A stretch of DNA of 64,000 bases from Paenibacillus sp. PvR098 (GTDB taxonomy: Bacteria; Bacillota; Bacilli; Paenibacillales; NBRC-103111). Location: NCBI RefSeq assembly GCF_017833255.1, contig NZ_JAFIBU010000001.1, forward strand, positions 3,900,501 through 3,964,500. Reading direction: 5' to 3'. The first letter of the stretch is position 1; every line of letters starts with the position of its first letter. Below, one piece after another: positions 18,064 through 25,797 of this stretch. The position numbers were made by a program, and so were the translations under genes. Under the pieces are notes generated by a model, which had not been told where the DNA came from, did not search any database, and saw only the letters and a list, made by a program, of their open reading frames with translations.

Positions 18064-18113
18064 TTCATATATATTCAAATAATCAAATATTCAGAGAAAA
18101 GAAGGTTGGTCCC

Positions 18114-19859
18114 ATGCAGCGAATGGGCAGATTTAAAGGTTATACCCTGACTGCTTTTCGCAATGATATGATTTCCGGGCTGATCGTAGGGGTTATTGCC
18201 ATTCCGCTTGGTATGGCATTTGCCATTGCATCCGGTGTCAAACCGGAGTATGGGATCTATACGACCATCGTAGCGGGAATATGCATTTCATTGTTTGGTG
18301 GCTCTAAATATCAAATTGGCGGGCCGACCGGTGCGTTCATCCCGGTACTTTTTGCGATTGTGATGGAGTACGGCTATGAAAATTTGCTGATTGCCGGCTT
18401 CATGGCCGGAGTTCTTCTCGTTCTCATGGGCATATGCAGGCTGGGTATTTTAATCAGATATATTCCCAGACCTGTAACGATTGGTTTTACCGCCGGAATA
18501 GCGATGATTATTTTCAGTGGTCAGATCGCCAGTTTTTTGGGATTACAGGATATCGAAAAGCATGAAGATTTCCTTTCTAATATGAAAGAAATCGCTGCCC
18601 ATCTCTCGACCTTTGACGGGTATAGTATCTTGACAGCCTTCATTTGTTTGGGGGTCATTCTTCTAACATCCCGATATACACCGAAAATCCCGGGTTCTCT
18701 AATTGGGCTCATTCTTTCAAGCGCGGCTGCTATTTTATTTTTTGATGGTAAAGTGCCAACGATCGGTTCTGCATTCGGAGCGATCCCGGACAGCCTGCCT
18801 CACTTTCAATTTCCGCAGCTGACTTGGGAAAGGATCGAGATGCTGCTCGGACCAGCTCTTATCATAGCGATGTTAGGGGGAATTGAATCTCTATTGTCCG
18901 CGGTAGTTGCTGATGAAATGACGGGTAGCCGGCACAACAGTAACCGGGAATTAGTGGGTCAAGGAATCGCGAATATCGTTACCCCGTTGTTTGGAGGCAT
19001 ACCAGCAACGGGCGCGATTGCACGGACGGCAACCAATATCAAAAACGGCGCAGTTTCTCCCATGTCCGGCATCATTCACGGGTTGACCGTACTGGGGGTA
19101 CTCCTTCTATTTGCGCCGTTTGCTTCCCGCATTCCATTGGCGAGTATGGCACCCATTTTGATGATCGTTGCATGGAATATGAGCGAGCGCAAAGCATTCG
19201 CCCATATCCTAAAGATGAAAAGCAGCGATACCTTGATCCTTCTCGTTACTTTTATATTAACGGTTCTCACTACGTTGACAACTGCTGTAGGTCTTGGTTT
19301 GCTGCTAGCCATTTTATTATTTTTGAAGCAGATGGGCGACACGACCTCCATAACGAAAGTCCTGCCGGGTTATTCCTCCAAGCGAGGGAAGAAGAAGCTG
19401 CATCGAACGAAGAGGCCGGATTGTCCGCAAATGAACATTTATCATGTGGAGGGGCCGCTTTTTTTCGGTATGGCTCATGCTTTGGAAAAAAGCATCCCGG
19501 GTATCCTGCAAAGTAAGAAGAAGATACTGCTGTTTGAGATGGGAAAAGTGCCTTTCATGGATGTTACCGGGGCAGCGGATTTTGGTCGTCTCATTATACA
19601 TGTTAGGCAATCGGGCGGAGTGGTTCTATTATCTGGTGCAGGGGGACAACTCGTATCAACTCTGGAAAAAACAGGGCTGCTCTACGATATTGGTCGAGAG
19701 CATCTATTTAATCGGATGGGCGAGGCTGTCGCATTTGCGTTAACGCAAATGGATAGCTCCCGGTGTGCGGGCTGCAAACAATTTGCTTTCCGAGAATGCG
19801 CCGCTTTATCGAATGTTGAAGCGGGAAGGGTCACAACGGCATCTGGCGCCGAGGATTAG
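18114..19859 (+). CDS. SulP-family anion transporter with STAS domain
   Basis: Membrane transporter of the SulP (SLC26) family, moving sulfate, bicarbonate or another anion. About 12-14 hydrophobic segments cover residues 15-405. Diagnostic stretches are SGLIVGVIAIPLGMAFAIASG, the YQIGGPTGAFIPVLF pore loop and the ALIIAMLGGIESLLSAVVADEMTG segment. A cytoplasmic STAS domain follows (about 440-545: MNIYHVEGPLFFGMAHALEK, VPFMDVTGAADFGRL). The tail holds a small Cys cluster (CAGCKQFAFREC) not required in the family, possibly a metal or redox site. The ATG follows AGAAGG. Confidence 0.9.
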   Translation: MQRMGRFKGYTLTAFRNDMISGLIVGVIAIPLGMAFAIASGVKPEYGIYTTIVAGICISLFGGSKYQIGGPTGAFIPVLFAIVMEYGYENLLIAGFMAGVLLVLMGICRLGILIRYIPRPVTIGFTAGIAMIIFSGQIASFLGLQDIEKHEDFLSNMKEIAAHLSTFDGYSILTAFICLGVILLTSRYTPKIPGSLIGLILSSAAAILFFDGKVPTIGSAFGAIPDSLPHFQFPQLTWERIEMLLGPALIIAMLGGIESLLSAVVADEMTGSRHNSNRELVGQGIANIVTPLFGGIPATGAIARTATNIKNGAVSPMSGIIHGLTVLGVLLLFAPFASRIPLASMAPILMIVAWNMSERKAFAHILKMKSSDTLILLVTFILTVLTTLTTAVGLGLLLAILLFLKQMGDTTSITKVLPGYSSKRGKKKLHRTKRPDCPQMNIYHVEGPLFFGMAHALEKSIPGILQSKKKILLFEMGKVPFMDVTGAADFGRLIIHVRQSGGVVLLSGAGGQLVSTLEKTGLLYDIGREHLFNRMGEAVAFALTQMDSSRCAGCKQFAFRECAALSNVEAGRVTTASGAED

Positions 19860-19918
19860 GGTCATCTATGGAATGAGCTGCTGTCTCCTTACAGATAAAT
19901 AAACGAATGCTTTTGCCT

Positions 19919-19955
19919 AAACCAACCTGACGGGAGAGCGTTAGGTTGGTTTTTG
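19919..19955 (+). terminator. Terminator after sulP
   Basis: AAACCAACCT (19919-19928) pairs with AGGTTGGTTT (19943-19952) and is followed by TTGTTTCTTC. A strong 10-bp stem. Confidence 0.85.
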
Positions 19956-20089
19956 TTTCTTCTTCTGATGCACAAGCGATGCTTTATAACGAGTATAACG
20001 AGCTCAAAGCTTGACGGAAGATTCGAATGAAGTTTGTTCGCAAATCATTAGCAAAGGCAGAGGAACAGCTTTTCTTTTTTTTTGCTATG

Positions 20090-20126
20090 AACTGTGTTAA
20101 TCTCAATTATTGAAATCAATACAGTT
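20090..20126 (+). promoter_or_regulatory. Inverted repeat upstream of the PhnD-like gene
   Basis: AACTGT (20090-20095) and ACAGTT (20121-20126) flank an AT-rich stretch containing the small palindrome ATTGAAATCAAT, within 60 bases of the operon start. It could be an operator for selenium or oxyanion control, but it does not match a consensus I know. The rest of the gap 19956-20089 shows nothing I can name. Confidence 0.25.
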
Positions 20127-20149
20127 ACACATAGGAGGAGAAAAGAAGA

Positions 20150-21082
20150 ATGTTCCAAAAAAGACAATCCTTTTTGGTATTAACATGTCTGCTGATCTCT
20201 TGCTTACTTGTGGCCGCTTGCGGTAATACACAGAAGCAGGATGCGGGCAAGGCGGCAAATCAAGCTGGGGAGCAGCAGGGTGAATTCTTGATCGGCGTCA
20301 TTCCTGCGCAAGGCAGTAATCAGATGCAGCTCGGTGCGGAAAAGCTCGCCAGCCTTTTGGCGGAGAAACTGGGACGCGGCGTGCGTGCGGAGGTGTATCC
20401 GGATTATAACGGTGTGGTGGAAGCGATGGGCGCCGGTAAAGTACAGATGGCTTATCTGGGACCGCTTACGTATGTGGAAGCGCATGAGCGGTACGATGTC
20501 AGGGCGATTATGACCCAGCTGATCAACGGAAAGCCGTTTTACCATTCCTATTTGATAGCGCCGGCAGATTCTCCTTATGTGTCTATCGATGATGTCGTAA
20601 AGCATGCGGGGGATATCCGGTTTGCGTTCGGAGATATCAGTTCTACCTCAGGAAGTCTGATTCCTAGTATTGCCTTGAAGAAAGCGGGTGTGTTTAAGTC
20701 CCAACAGGAGCATAAATTTAAAAGCGTTACTTATACTGGGGATCACACGGCGACGGCGCTGGCTGTCCAAAACAAGCAGCAGGATGTCGGAGCGATCGAC
20801 AGCGCGTATTACAACAATCTGGTGAAGCAGGGTAAGGTAGATGGAGCCAAGATCAAAACCATCTGGCAGTCGGAGGATCTTTTCCAATATCCTTGGGCGG
20901 TCGTGAACACCATATCGGATGCTGACATTAAAGCGATACAGGAGACCATGCTTGCCATTACGGACCCAGACATCCTTAATGCGTTTGGCGGAGCCAGCGG
21001 TTTTACGCAGGCCAGCAATGAGGACTATGCAGCGATCCGGCAGGCGGCCATTGAAGACGGGCGCCTTAAGCCGAAGCAATAA
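20150..21082 (+). CDS. PhnD-like ABC substrate-binding lipoprotein (candidate selenium oxyanion receptor)
   Basis: Extracellular binding protein of the phosphate/phosphite/phosphonate (PhnD) family. Lipobox LVAAC, then FLIGVIPAQGSNQMQLGAEKLASLL, QMAYLGPLTYVEA, FAFGDISSTSGSLIPSIALKKAG and VGAIDSAYYNNL, which are standard PhnD family segments. 310 residues, full length. AGGAGG precedes ATG 20150. It is the first gene of a five-gene operon that continues into selD and mnmH without a gap over 20 bases. There is no C-P lyase or phosphonatase gene nearby, so phosphonate need not be the ligand; selenite or another selenium form is inferred from context. Confidence 0.85.
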   Translation: MFQKRQSFLVLTCLLISCLLVAACGNTQKQDAGKAANQAGEQQGEFLIGVIPAQGSNQMQLGAEKLASLLAEKLGRGVRAEVYPDYNGVVEAMGAGKVQMAYLGPLTYVEAHERYDVRAIMTQLINGKPFYHSYLIAPADSPYVSIDDVVKHAGDIRFAFGDISSTSGSLIPSIALKKAGVFKSQQEHKFKSVTYTGDHTATALAVQNKQQDVGAIDSAYYNNLVKQGKVDGAKIKTIWQSEDLFQYPWAVVNTISDADIKAIQETMLAITDPDILNAFGGASGFTQASNEDYAAIRQAAIEDGRLKPKQ

Positions 21083-21088
21083 ACAGTA

Positions 21089-21835
21089 ATGAAAACCATG
21101 GTTCTTCTCGCAGTCATCGCTGTCCTTCTTCTGTGGTCGGGAGCGGGAGTGGGATTAACGGCTGCATCGTTTGGCGATCTCGGCAATACGTTCCGCTTTA
21201 TCTTTGAGCATTGGTTCCCGATGGATTTCTCCGATTGGCGGGCCGCGCTGAAAGCAATGATCGATACGCTTGAGATCGCCGTGTTCAGTACACTTATCGC
21301 TCTATTGATCGCTCTTCCAGCGAGCTTTCTTGCGGCACGGAATTGGGCTCCCTATCGCTGGCTCTATGATTCCACGCGGTTCTTGTTTAATTCCATTCGT
21401 TCCATTCCGGAGCTTGTTCTCGCCCTTATTTTTATTCCGACGCTGGGACTGGGTCCCATGCCCGCTGTCCTGGCGCTGATCATACACAACGTAGGCGTAT
21501 TCGGCAAATTGATATCCGAGATGATTGAAGCGGCGGATGAGGGGCCGCAGGAAGCGGTAAAGGCTCTCGGAGGCACACGGTTTCTCGTTGCGGTTTACGG
21601 GATTTTTCCGCAAATTGTTCCGCTCGTTCTCTCCCAGTATTTTTACCGGCTTGAGGTGGCCATTCGTACAACGCTGATCCTCGGTATCGTTGGTGCTGGC
21701 GGAATCGGTCAGATGCTTTATAATGATTTTAAGCAGTTTATGTATCAGAAGGTGACGTTTGAGGTTCTGCTTATTATGGTGCTGGTCATGGTTGTGGATT
21801 ACCTGGGCGCGTTGATTCGAAAGCGGGTGAAGTGA
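21089..21835 (+). CDS. PhnE-like ABC permease
   Basis: Inner-membrane subunit with five to six hydrophobic segments. The conserved permease loop reads EAADEGPQEAVKALGGTRFLVAVYGIFPQIVPL (EAA motif with the G nine residues on), and ILGIVGAGGIGQML closes the fold, typical of PhnE and methionine-type importers. 248 residues. No clear SD precedes ATG 21089, which lies seven bases after the binding protein stop, so translational coupling is likely. It ends one base before phnC-like ATG 21837. Confidence 0.88.
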   Translation: MKTMVLLAVIAVLLLWSGAGVGLTAASFGDLGNTFRFIFEHWFPMDFSDWRAALKAMIDTLEIAVFSTLIALLIALPASFLAARNWAPYRWLYDSTRFLFNSIRSIPELVLALIFIPTLGLGPMPAVLALIIHNVGVFGKLISEMIEAADEGPQEAVKALGGTRFLVAVYGIFPQIVPLVLSQYFYRLEVAIRTTLILGIVGAGGIGQMLYNDFKQFMYQKVTFEVLLIMVLVMVVDYLGALIRKRVK

Positions 21836-21836
21836 T

Positions 21837-22604
21837 ATGCTGGAGCTAAAAGGGATAAGCAAAAGATATAAGGGAGAGAAGACACCCGCACTTGACCGAA
21901 TCGATATGCGTATTATGCCCGGAGAATTTGTAGCTGTGCTTGGCCGCAGCGGGGCGGGGAAATCGACGTTAATCCGATGTGTTAACCGGCTTGTTGAGCC
22001 GGACGCCGGCGAGATCGTTTGGAACGGCCGGACGATCACCGGGATGAATGCACGAGAGCTGCGCACTGTCCGCGGCGAAATCGGCATGGTCTTCCAGCAC
22101 TTTAATCTGCTCCCGAGGCTGTCGGTACTGACGAACGTGATCGCCGGACGTTTTGCGGAGATGCCCCGCTGGCGCAGCCTGCTTGGCATATTTTCAGCTG
22201 AAGATCAGGCCCGCGCACATGCAGCGCTTCGCGAAGTCGGGCTCGAGCATCTGGCTCGGCGCCGGGTAGAGGAGTTAAGCGGCGGGCAGAAGCAGCGCGT
22301 GGCGACCGCACGCGTGGTGATGCAGCAGCCCTCGCTTCTGCTTGGCGATGAACCGATTTCGAGCCTGGACACGGTTACGGCTGAACGGGTCATGACGTTT
22401 ATCGCCAAGCTTCACCGGGAACGGGCCATGACGGTAGTGCTCAATCTGCATGATGTAACGATGGCCCGCGCATACGCCACAAGAATTGTCGGCGTGACCG
22501 CAGGCCGTATCTCATTTGACGGTGCTCCTGCGCAGCTGGGGGATCAGGAGCTTCACATGATCTATCCGCCTGACGACGAGGACGGCGGTCATATTATAAC
22601 GTAG
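21837..22604 (+). CDS. PhnC-like ABC ATPase
   Basis: Energy subunit of the importer. Walker A GRSGAGKST, Q loop VFQHFNLLPRLSV, signature LSGGQKQRVATARVV and Walker B LLLGDEPISSLD, followed by the His switch (LNLHDVTMA). Gly replaces the common Ala before the Walker B Asp-Glu, and TARVV replaces the common IARAL, mild departures from PhnC that may mark a subfamily. 255 residues. It ends 16 bases before selD, so transporter and selenium enzyme genes share a transcript. Confidence 0.88.
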   Translation: MLELKGISKRYKGEKTPALDRIDMRIMPGEFVAVLGRSGAGKSTLIRCVNRLVEPDAGEIVWNGRTITGMNARELRTVRGEIGMVFQHFNLLPRLSVLTNVIAGRFAEMPRWRSLLGIFSAEDQARAHAALREVGLEHLARRRVEELSGGQKQRVATARVVMQQPSLLLGDEPISSLDTVTAERVMTFIAKLHRERAMTVVLNLHDVTMARAYATRIVGVTAGRISFDGAPAQLGDQELHMIYPPDDEDGGHIIT

Positions 22605-22620
22605 AAGGGGATGGCATATC

Positions 22621-23673
22621 ATGTCTCAATCCGATCAAATTAAATTGACCAGCCTGTCGAGCAAAGGGGGCTGCGGCTGTAAAATCGGCCCGGCCGATCT
22701 TTCCCAGGTGCTTCGAAATCTGCCTGCAGCGGAGCCGAACCCCAATTTGCTTGTCGGGCTGGATACGAGCGATGACGCAGGCGTATACAAGCTAAGCGAC
22801 GAACTGGCGATTGTGCAGACGGTGGACTTTTTCACGCCGATCGTTGATAATCCGTACGACTTCGGACAGGTGGCCGCGGCCAACGCCATCAGCGATATTT
22901 ATGCTATGGGCGGCAAACCGCTCACCGTGCTTAATATTGTTGCTTTTCCGATACACACGCTGGACAAGCAGGTACTGGCCGACATTCTGCGCGGTGCTGC
23001 GGACAAAGTAAAAGAAGCGGGTGCAACGCTTGTCGGCGGGCATTCCATTGATGACAAGGAGCCCAAGTTCGGGCTTGCGGTTACCGGTCTTGTTCATCCG
23101 GACAAGGTGCGGACCAATGCGGGAGCGAAGCCCGGCGACAAGCTGATTCTGACCAAGCCGATCGGCGTTGGTATTCTTACCACATCCATTAAAAAAGACC
23201 AGCTTACCGAGGAAGAAGTTAAGCGGGTTACCCGGGTCATGACCACGCTGAATAAGACGGCGGCTGAGACGATGGAGCCTTTTGACGTGCATGCTTGCAC
23301 GGACGTGACCGGCTTCGGCCTGCTGGGCCACGCATCGGAAATGGCCAAAGGGAGCGGTGTGGGCATTCGCATCTTCAAGTCGCTTGTACCGGTTCTGCCG
23401 CGGGTGCGCGAGCTGGCTGAGGCGGGTTTCGTACCCGGCGGCACGAAGAACAACTATGCTCATCTTGAGGGCTCGGTTACGTTCTCCGAGGAGCTCGACC
23501 AAATCGATCAATGGATTCTGTGCGATGCGGTTACTTCGGGAGGCTTGTTGATCTCTGTCGAGCCAACGCAGGGCGATACACTGCTCGACAAACTGCGCGG
23601 CGCGGGTGTAGAAGCACAGCTCATCGGCGAGGTTACCGCCGAACAGGCCGGACATATTCACGTCACCGCGTAG
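22621..23673 (+). CDS. selD: Selenide, water dikinase (selenophosphate synthetase)
   Basis: Makes selenophosphate, the selenium donor, from selenide and ATP. The flexible N-terminal loop has KGGCGCKIGPADL: C18 is at the catalytic Cys/Sec position, so this is the Cys form and needs no selenocysteine decoding; K21 is the conserved Lys. ATP and metal residues are present in GLDTSDDAGVYKL, VQTVDFFTPIVDNPYDFGQVAAANAISDIYAMGG and DVTGFGLLGHASEMA. 350 residues. The downstream partner is mnmH and no selA or selB is in the window, so the likely end product is selenouridine in tRNA. Confidence 0.97.
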   Translation: MSQSDQIKLTSLSSKGGCGCKIGPADLSQVLRNLPAAEPNPNLLVGLDTSDDAGVYKLSDELAIVQTVDFFTPIVDNPYDFGQVAAANAISDIYAMGGKPLTVLNIVAFPIHTLDKQVLADILRGAADKVKEAGATLVGGHSIDDKEPKFGLAVTGLVHPDKVRTNAGAKPGDKLILTKPIGVGILTTSIKKDQLTEEEVKRVTRVMTTLNKTAAETMEPFDVHACTDVTGFGLLGHASEMAKGSGVGIRIFKSLVPVLPRVRELAEAGFVPGGTKNNYAHLEGSVTFSEELDQIDQWILCDAVTSGGLLISVEPTQGDTLLDKLRGAGVEAQLIGEVTAEQAGHIHVTA

Positions 23674-23699
23674 GATCACCTAGAAGGAGTGGCAACCAT

Positions 23700-24743
23700 A
23701 TGTTTCAAGATCTGACCGTAGCGGAACTTCTCGAGCTTCGACGCAAAGGAGAAGTCACGCTCATTGACGTCCGGTCGCCGTCCGAATTTGCGGAGTCGAC
23801 GATTCCCGGCAGTATCAACATTCCGCTTTTCGATGATGCGGAAAGGGCGGAAGTCGGTACGCTTTACAAGCAGGAAAGCGTGAATGCGGCCAAAGATAAA
23901 GGGTTGGAAATCGTATCGCGCAAGCTGCCTGATTTTATCCGTACCATCGGGGAAACCGAACACCAGAGCAAGGTGGTGTTTTGCTGGCGTGGAGGAATGC
24001 GGAGTAAAACATCCGCTACCGTCGCTACCCTGATGGGTCTGCGGATGTTCCGACTGACCGGAGGGTTTCGCGCTTACCGCAATTGGGTTGTGGAAACGCT
24101 GAAGAGCTACTCGGAGCTGCCCCCCTGTTACGTGATTAACGGGTATACCGGCACAGGGAAAACGGAGCTCTTAGACCGGTTAGCAGAGCGCGGGTACCCT
24201 GTCATTAATCTGGAGCAGATGGCGCAGCACCGGGGTTCGATATTCGGCCATATCGGAAAAGCGCCGAACAATCAAAAATCGTTCGATTCACTGCTGGTCC
24301 ATGATCTAATCCGCTGGGAGAACTCGCCTTATCTGATCATCGAAGCGGAGAGCAAACGGGTGGGTAAAGTGTTTTTGCCCGAGTTTCTTGTGAAGGCGAA
24401 AGAGCAGGGAACGACGCTATTCTTAGAAATCCCGCTGGAGCAAAGGGTTGCGAACATTTTAAATGATTATAGGCCCCAGGAGCACAAAGAGGATTGTATC
24501 CGCTCCTTCGAGCATATCGAGAATCGAATCCATACGCCCGTAGCGGCGGAAATCCGCAATTCACTTGCGACCGACCGGTTTGACGAGGTGGCGAGGCTAT
24601 TGCTGCTGCATTACTACGATCCCCGCTATCAACACGCGACGGAGCAGTATGAGAAGGGAAGAATCACTGTCCGCGCGTCCAATGTGGATCAAGCTTTGAA
24701 GGAAATCATCCGGCAGCTGCCTCCGCTCCCGTCTCCGTCCTGA
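23700..24743 (+). CDS. mnmH: tRNA 2-selenouridine synthase
   Basis: Replaces sulfur by selenium in 5-substituted 2-thiouridine at the wobble position of Lys, Glu and Gln tRNAs, using selenophosphate. Residues 1-135 are a rhodanese domain with active-site C95 in FCWRGGMRS; residues 140-347 hold a P-loop domain (GYTGTGKTELL, 148-158). I start at ATG 23700 with AGAAGGAG 10 bases upstream; the open frame extends further but runs through selD. 347 residues, close to the E. coli enzyme (also called SelU or YbbB). It directly follows selD. Confidence 0.96.
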   Translation: MFQDLTVAELLELRRKGEVTLIDVRSPSEFAESTIPGSINIPLFDDAERAEVGTLYKQESVNAAKDKGLEIVSRKLPDFIRTIGETEHQSKVVFCWRGGMRSKTSATVATLMGLRMFRLTGGFRAYRNWVVETLKSYSELPPCYVINGYTGTGKTELLDRLAERGYPVINLEQMAQHRGSIFGHIGKAPNNQKSFDSLLVHDLIRWENSPYLIIEAESKRVGKVFLPEFLVKAKEQGTTLFLEIPLEQRVANILNDYRPQEHKEDCIRSFEHIENRIHTPVAAEIRNSLATDRFDEVARLLLLHYYDPRYQHATEQYEKGRITVRASNVDQALKEIIRQLPPLPSPS

Positions 24744-24784
24744 AAGAGTGAATAAGGCTCCAAAGGGCAAAGGGCATTCAACAG

Positions 24785-24840
24785 AAATGGCTATCCTATG
24801 AATGGTAGAAATACAACCGTTCATGAGATAGCCATTTTCA
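24785..24840 (+). terminator. Terminator after mnmH
   Basis: AAATGGCTATC (24785-24795) pairs with GATAGCCATTT (24826-24836), with an inner ATGAATGGT/ACCGTTCAT stem. The 3' arm ends in TTTT. Confidence 0.85.
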
Positions 24841-24906
24841 TTCCTCACACGATGATGGGCATACCTTCCTTAGGCGTGGTGATTGATAAATACTTCTTGT
24901 TGTTTA

Positions 24907-25692
24907 TCAACGGCGTTTTTTTGAAACTAGGGGGAACCTTCGAAACCTTCCATGGAGACGGGTTAGTTTAAATATTCTGCGAAATACGGACGGTTTGTTT
25001 AATTTGAGAAAAATAAATGGATCTGGTTGACTATTTACTTCAAAAATCCAGGGTGTTTTATGGCGGTCCATTCCGACGTCAAGGCCGATTTCTTTGATCC
25101 GCGGAAACCCGGATTGCATATGTTTGGCCACAACCATACCCATCAAAGAAAGCCGATTTTCCAATTGCTTTCGTTGTGGGCCTCGTAAATGAGGGGAGAG
25201 CAAAATCCGTAAAGCCAGGGGGGTCCCACCGCTGTGATAATTGGTCACGATCCGGTTCGGATGCGCCAGACGACCAATGGTGCCGGTATGTTCCCAGTGT
25301 CCCCGTTCGTTCTTTTGCACCATGATGCGGACATCGAACGGACGTCCCTTGTAACGTAACATTCGGATCCCTTTTTGAATTAAATACGTTTTTTTTCCAA
25401 AGACCCTTCGAAGCGAATGAAAAAAAGGGTCAAAAGAAGAAAAGTTACGCTGCGAGGTGTCCAGTTTATACCGATAGATACGTTTGGCTCCGGACTGGAA
25501 CATTTCCGCTTTGACGATGCCTTTACCCCCGGTCCCTCTATTCGGTTTGATATAAACCATTCCGTATTTCTCCAGCATAATACGGAGCTGAAGGGCGTTT
25601 GCGTTTCTGGTGTCGGGTACATAGAATCGGAGACGCGGGTGGAGCTTCAATAAAACAGTCTTCCCGAGTTTGGTGTTCGGGTAACGGGGCAT
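24907..25692 (-). CDS. YheC/YheD-family endospore coat-associated ATP-grasp protein
   Basis: ATP-grasp fold protein of the YheC/D family seen on Bacillus spore coats. Recognised by YIKPNRGTGGKGIVKA (ATP-binding loop), LIQKGIRMLRYKGRPFDVRIMVQKNERGHWEHTG, NYHSGGTPLALR and DVGMDRHKTPWIFEVNSQPDPFIF, the last carrying the metal-binding Glu/Asn. At 261 residues it is a short member covering mainly the ATP-grasp part. ATG 25692 has GGGAG nine bases upstream; a TTG at 25701 directly abuts that SD. Enzymatic activity is not established for the family. The gene supports a spore-forming host. Confidence 0.85.
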   Translation of the reverse strand: MPRYPNTKLGKTVLLKLHPRLRFYVPDTRNANALQLRIMLEKYGMVYIKPNRGTGGKGIVKAEMFQSGAKRIYRYKLDTSQRNFSSFDPFFHSLRRVFGKKTYLIQKGIRMLRYKGRPFDVRIMVQKNERGHWEHTGTIGRLAHPNRIVTNYHSGGTPLALRILLSPHLRGPQRKQLENRLSLMGMVVAKHMQSGFPRIKEIGLDVGMDRHKTPWIFEVNSQPDPFIFLKLNKPSVFRRIFKLTRLHGRFRRFPLVSKKRR

Positions 25693-25775
25693 CTGCTTCA
25701 ACTCCCAATCTTGTGTTAGTATATTCTATGGCTGGTTTACCGAAAGTTGCCATCCGCAATCTAAAAGGGCTGGAG

Positions 25776-25797
25776 CAGCTCCGGAGCTGTGGGTTTT
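25776..25797 (-). terminator. Possible weak terminator after the diguanylate cyclase
   Basis: A perfect 14-base palindrome CAGCTCCGGAGCTG lies just beyond the stop of the minus-strand gene ending at 25798. The trailing sequence on the minus strand (CTCCAGCCCTTTT) gives only a short T run, so the call is weak. Confidence 0.35.

Noticed and set aside
20109..20120. FNR-like palindrome ATTGAAATCAAT upstream of the PhnD-like gene
   Set aside because: The spacer is two bases, not four, so it does not fit TTGATNNNNATCAA. Kept only as part of an unnamed inverted repeat.
22669..22684. Possible selenocysteine codon in selD
   Set aside because: The catalytic position is a TGC/TGT Cys codon within GGCGC; no in-frame TGA is present, and no selA/selB lies nearby.
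23511..23699. N-terminal extension of mnmH inside selD
   Set aside because: The ATG at 23700 has an excellent SD and begins exactly at the rhodanese domain. The extension is antiphase translation of selD.
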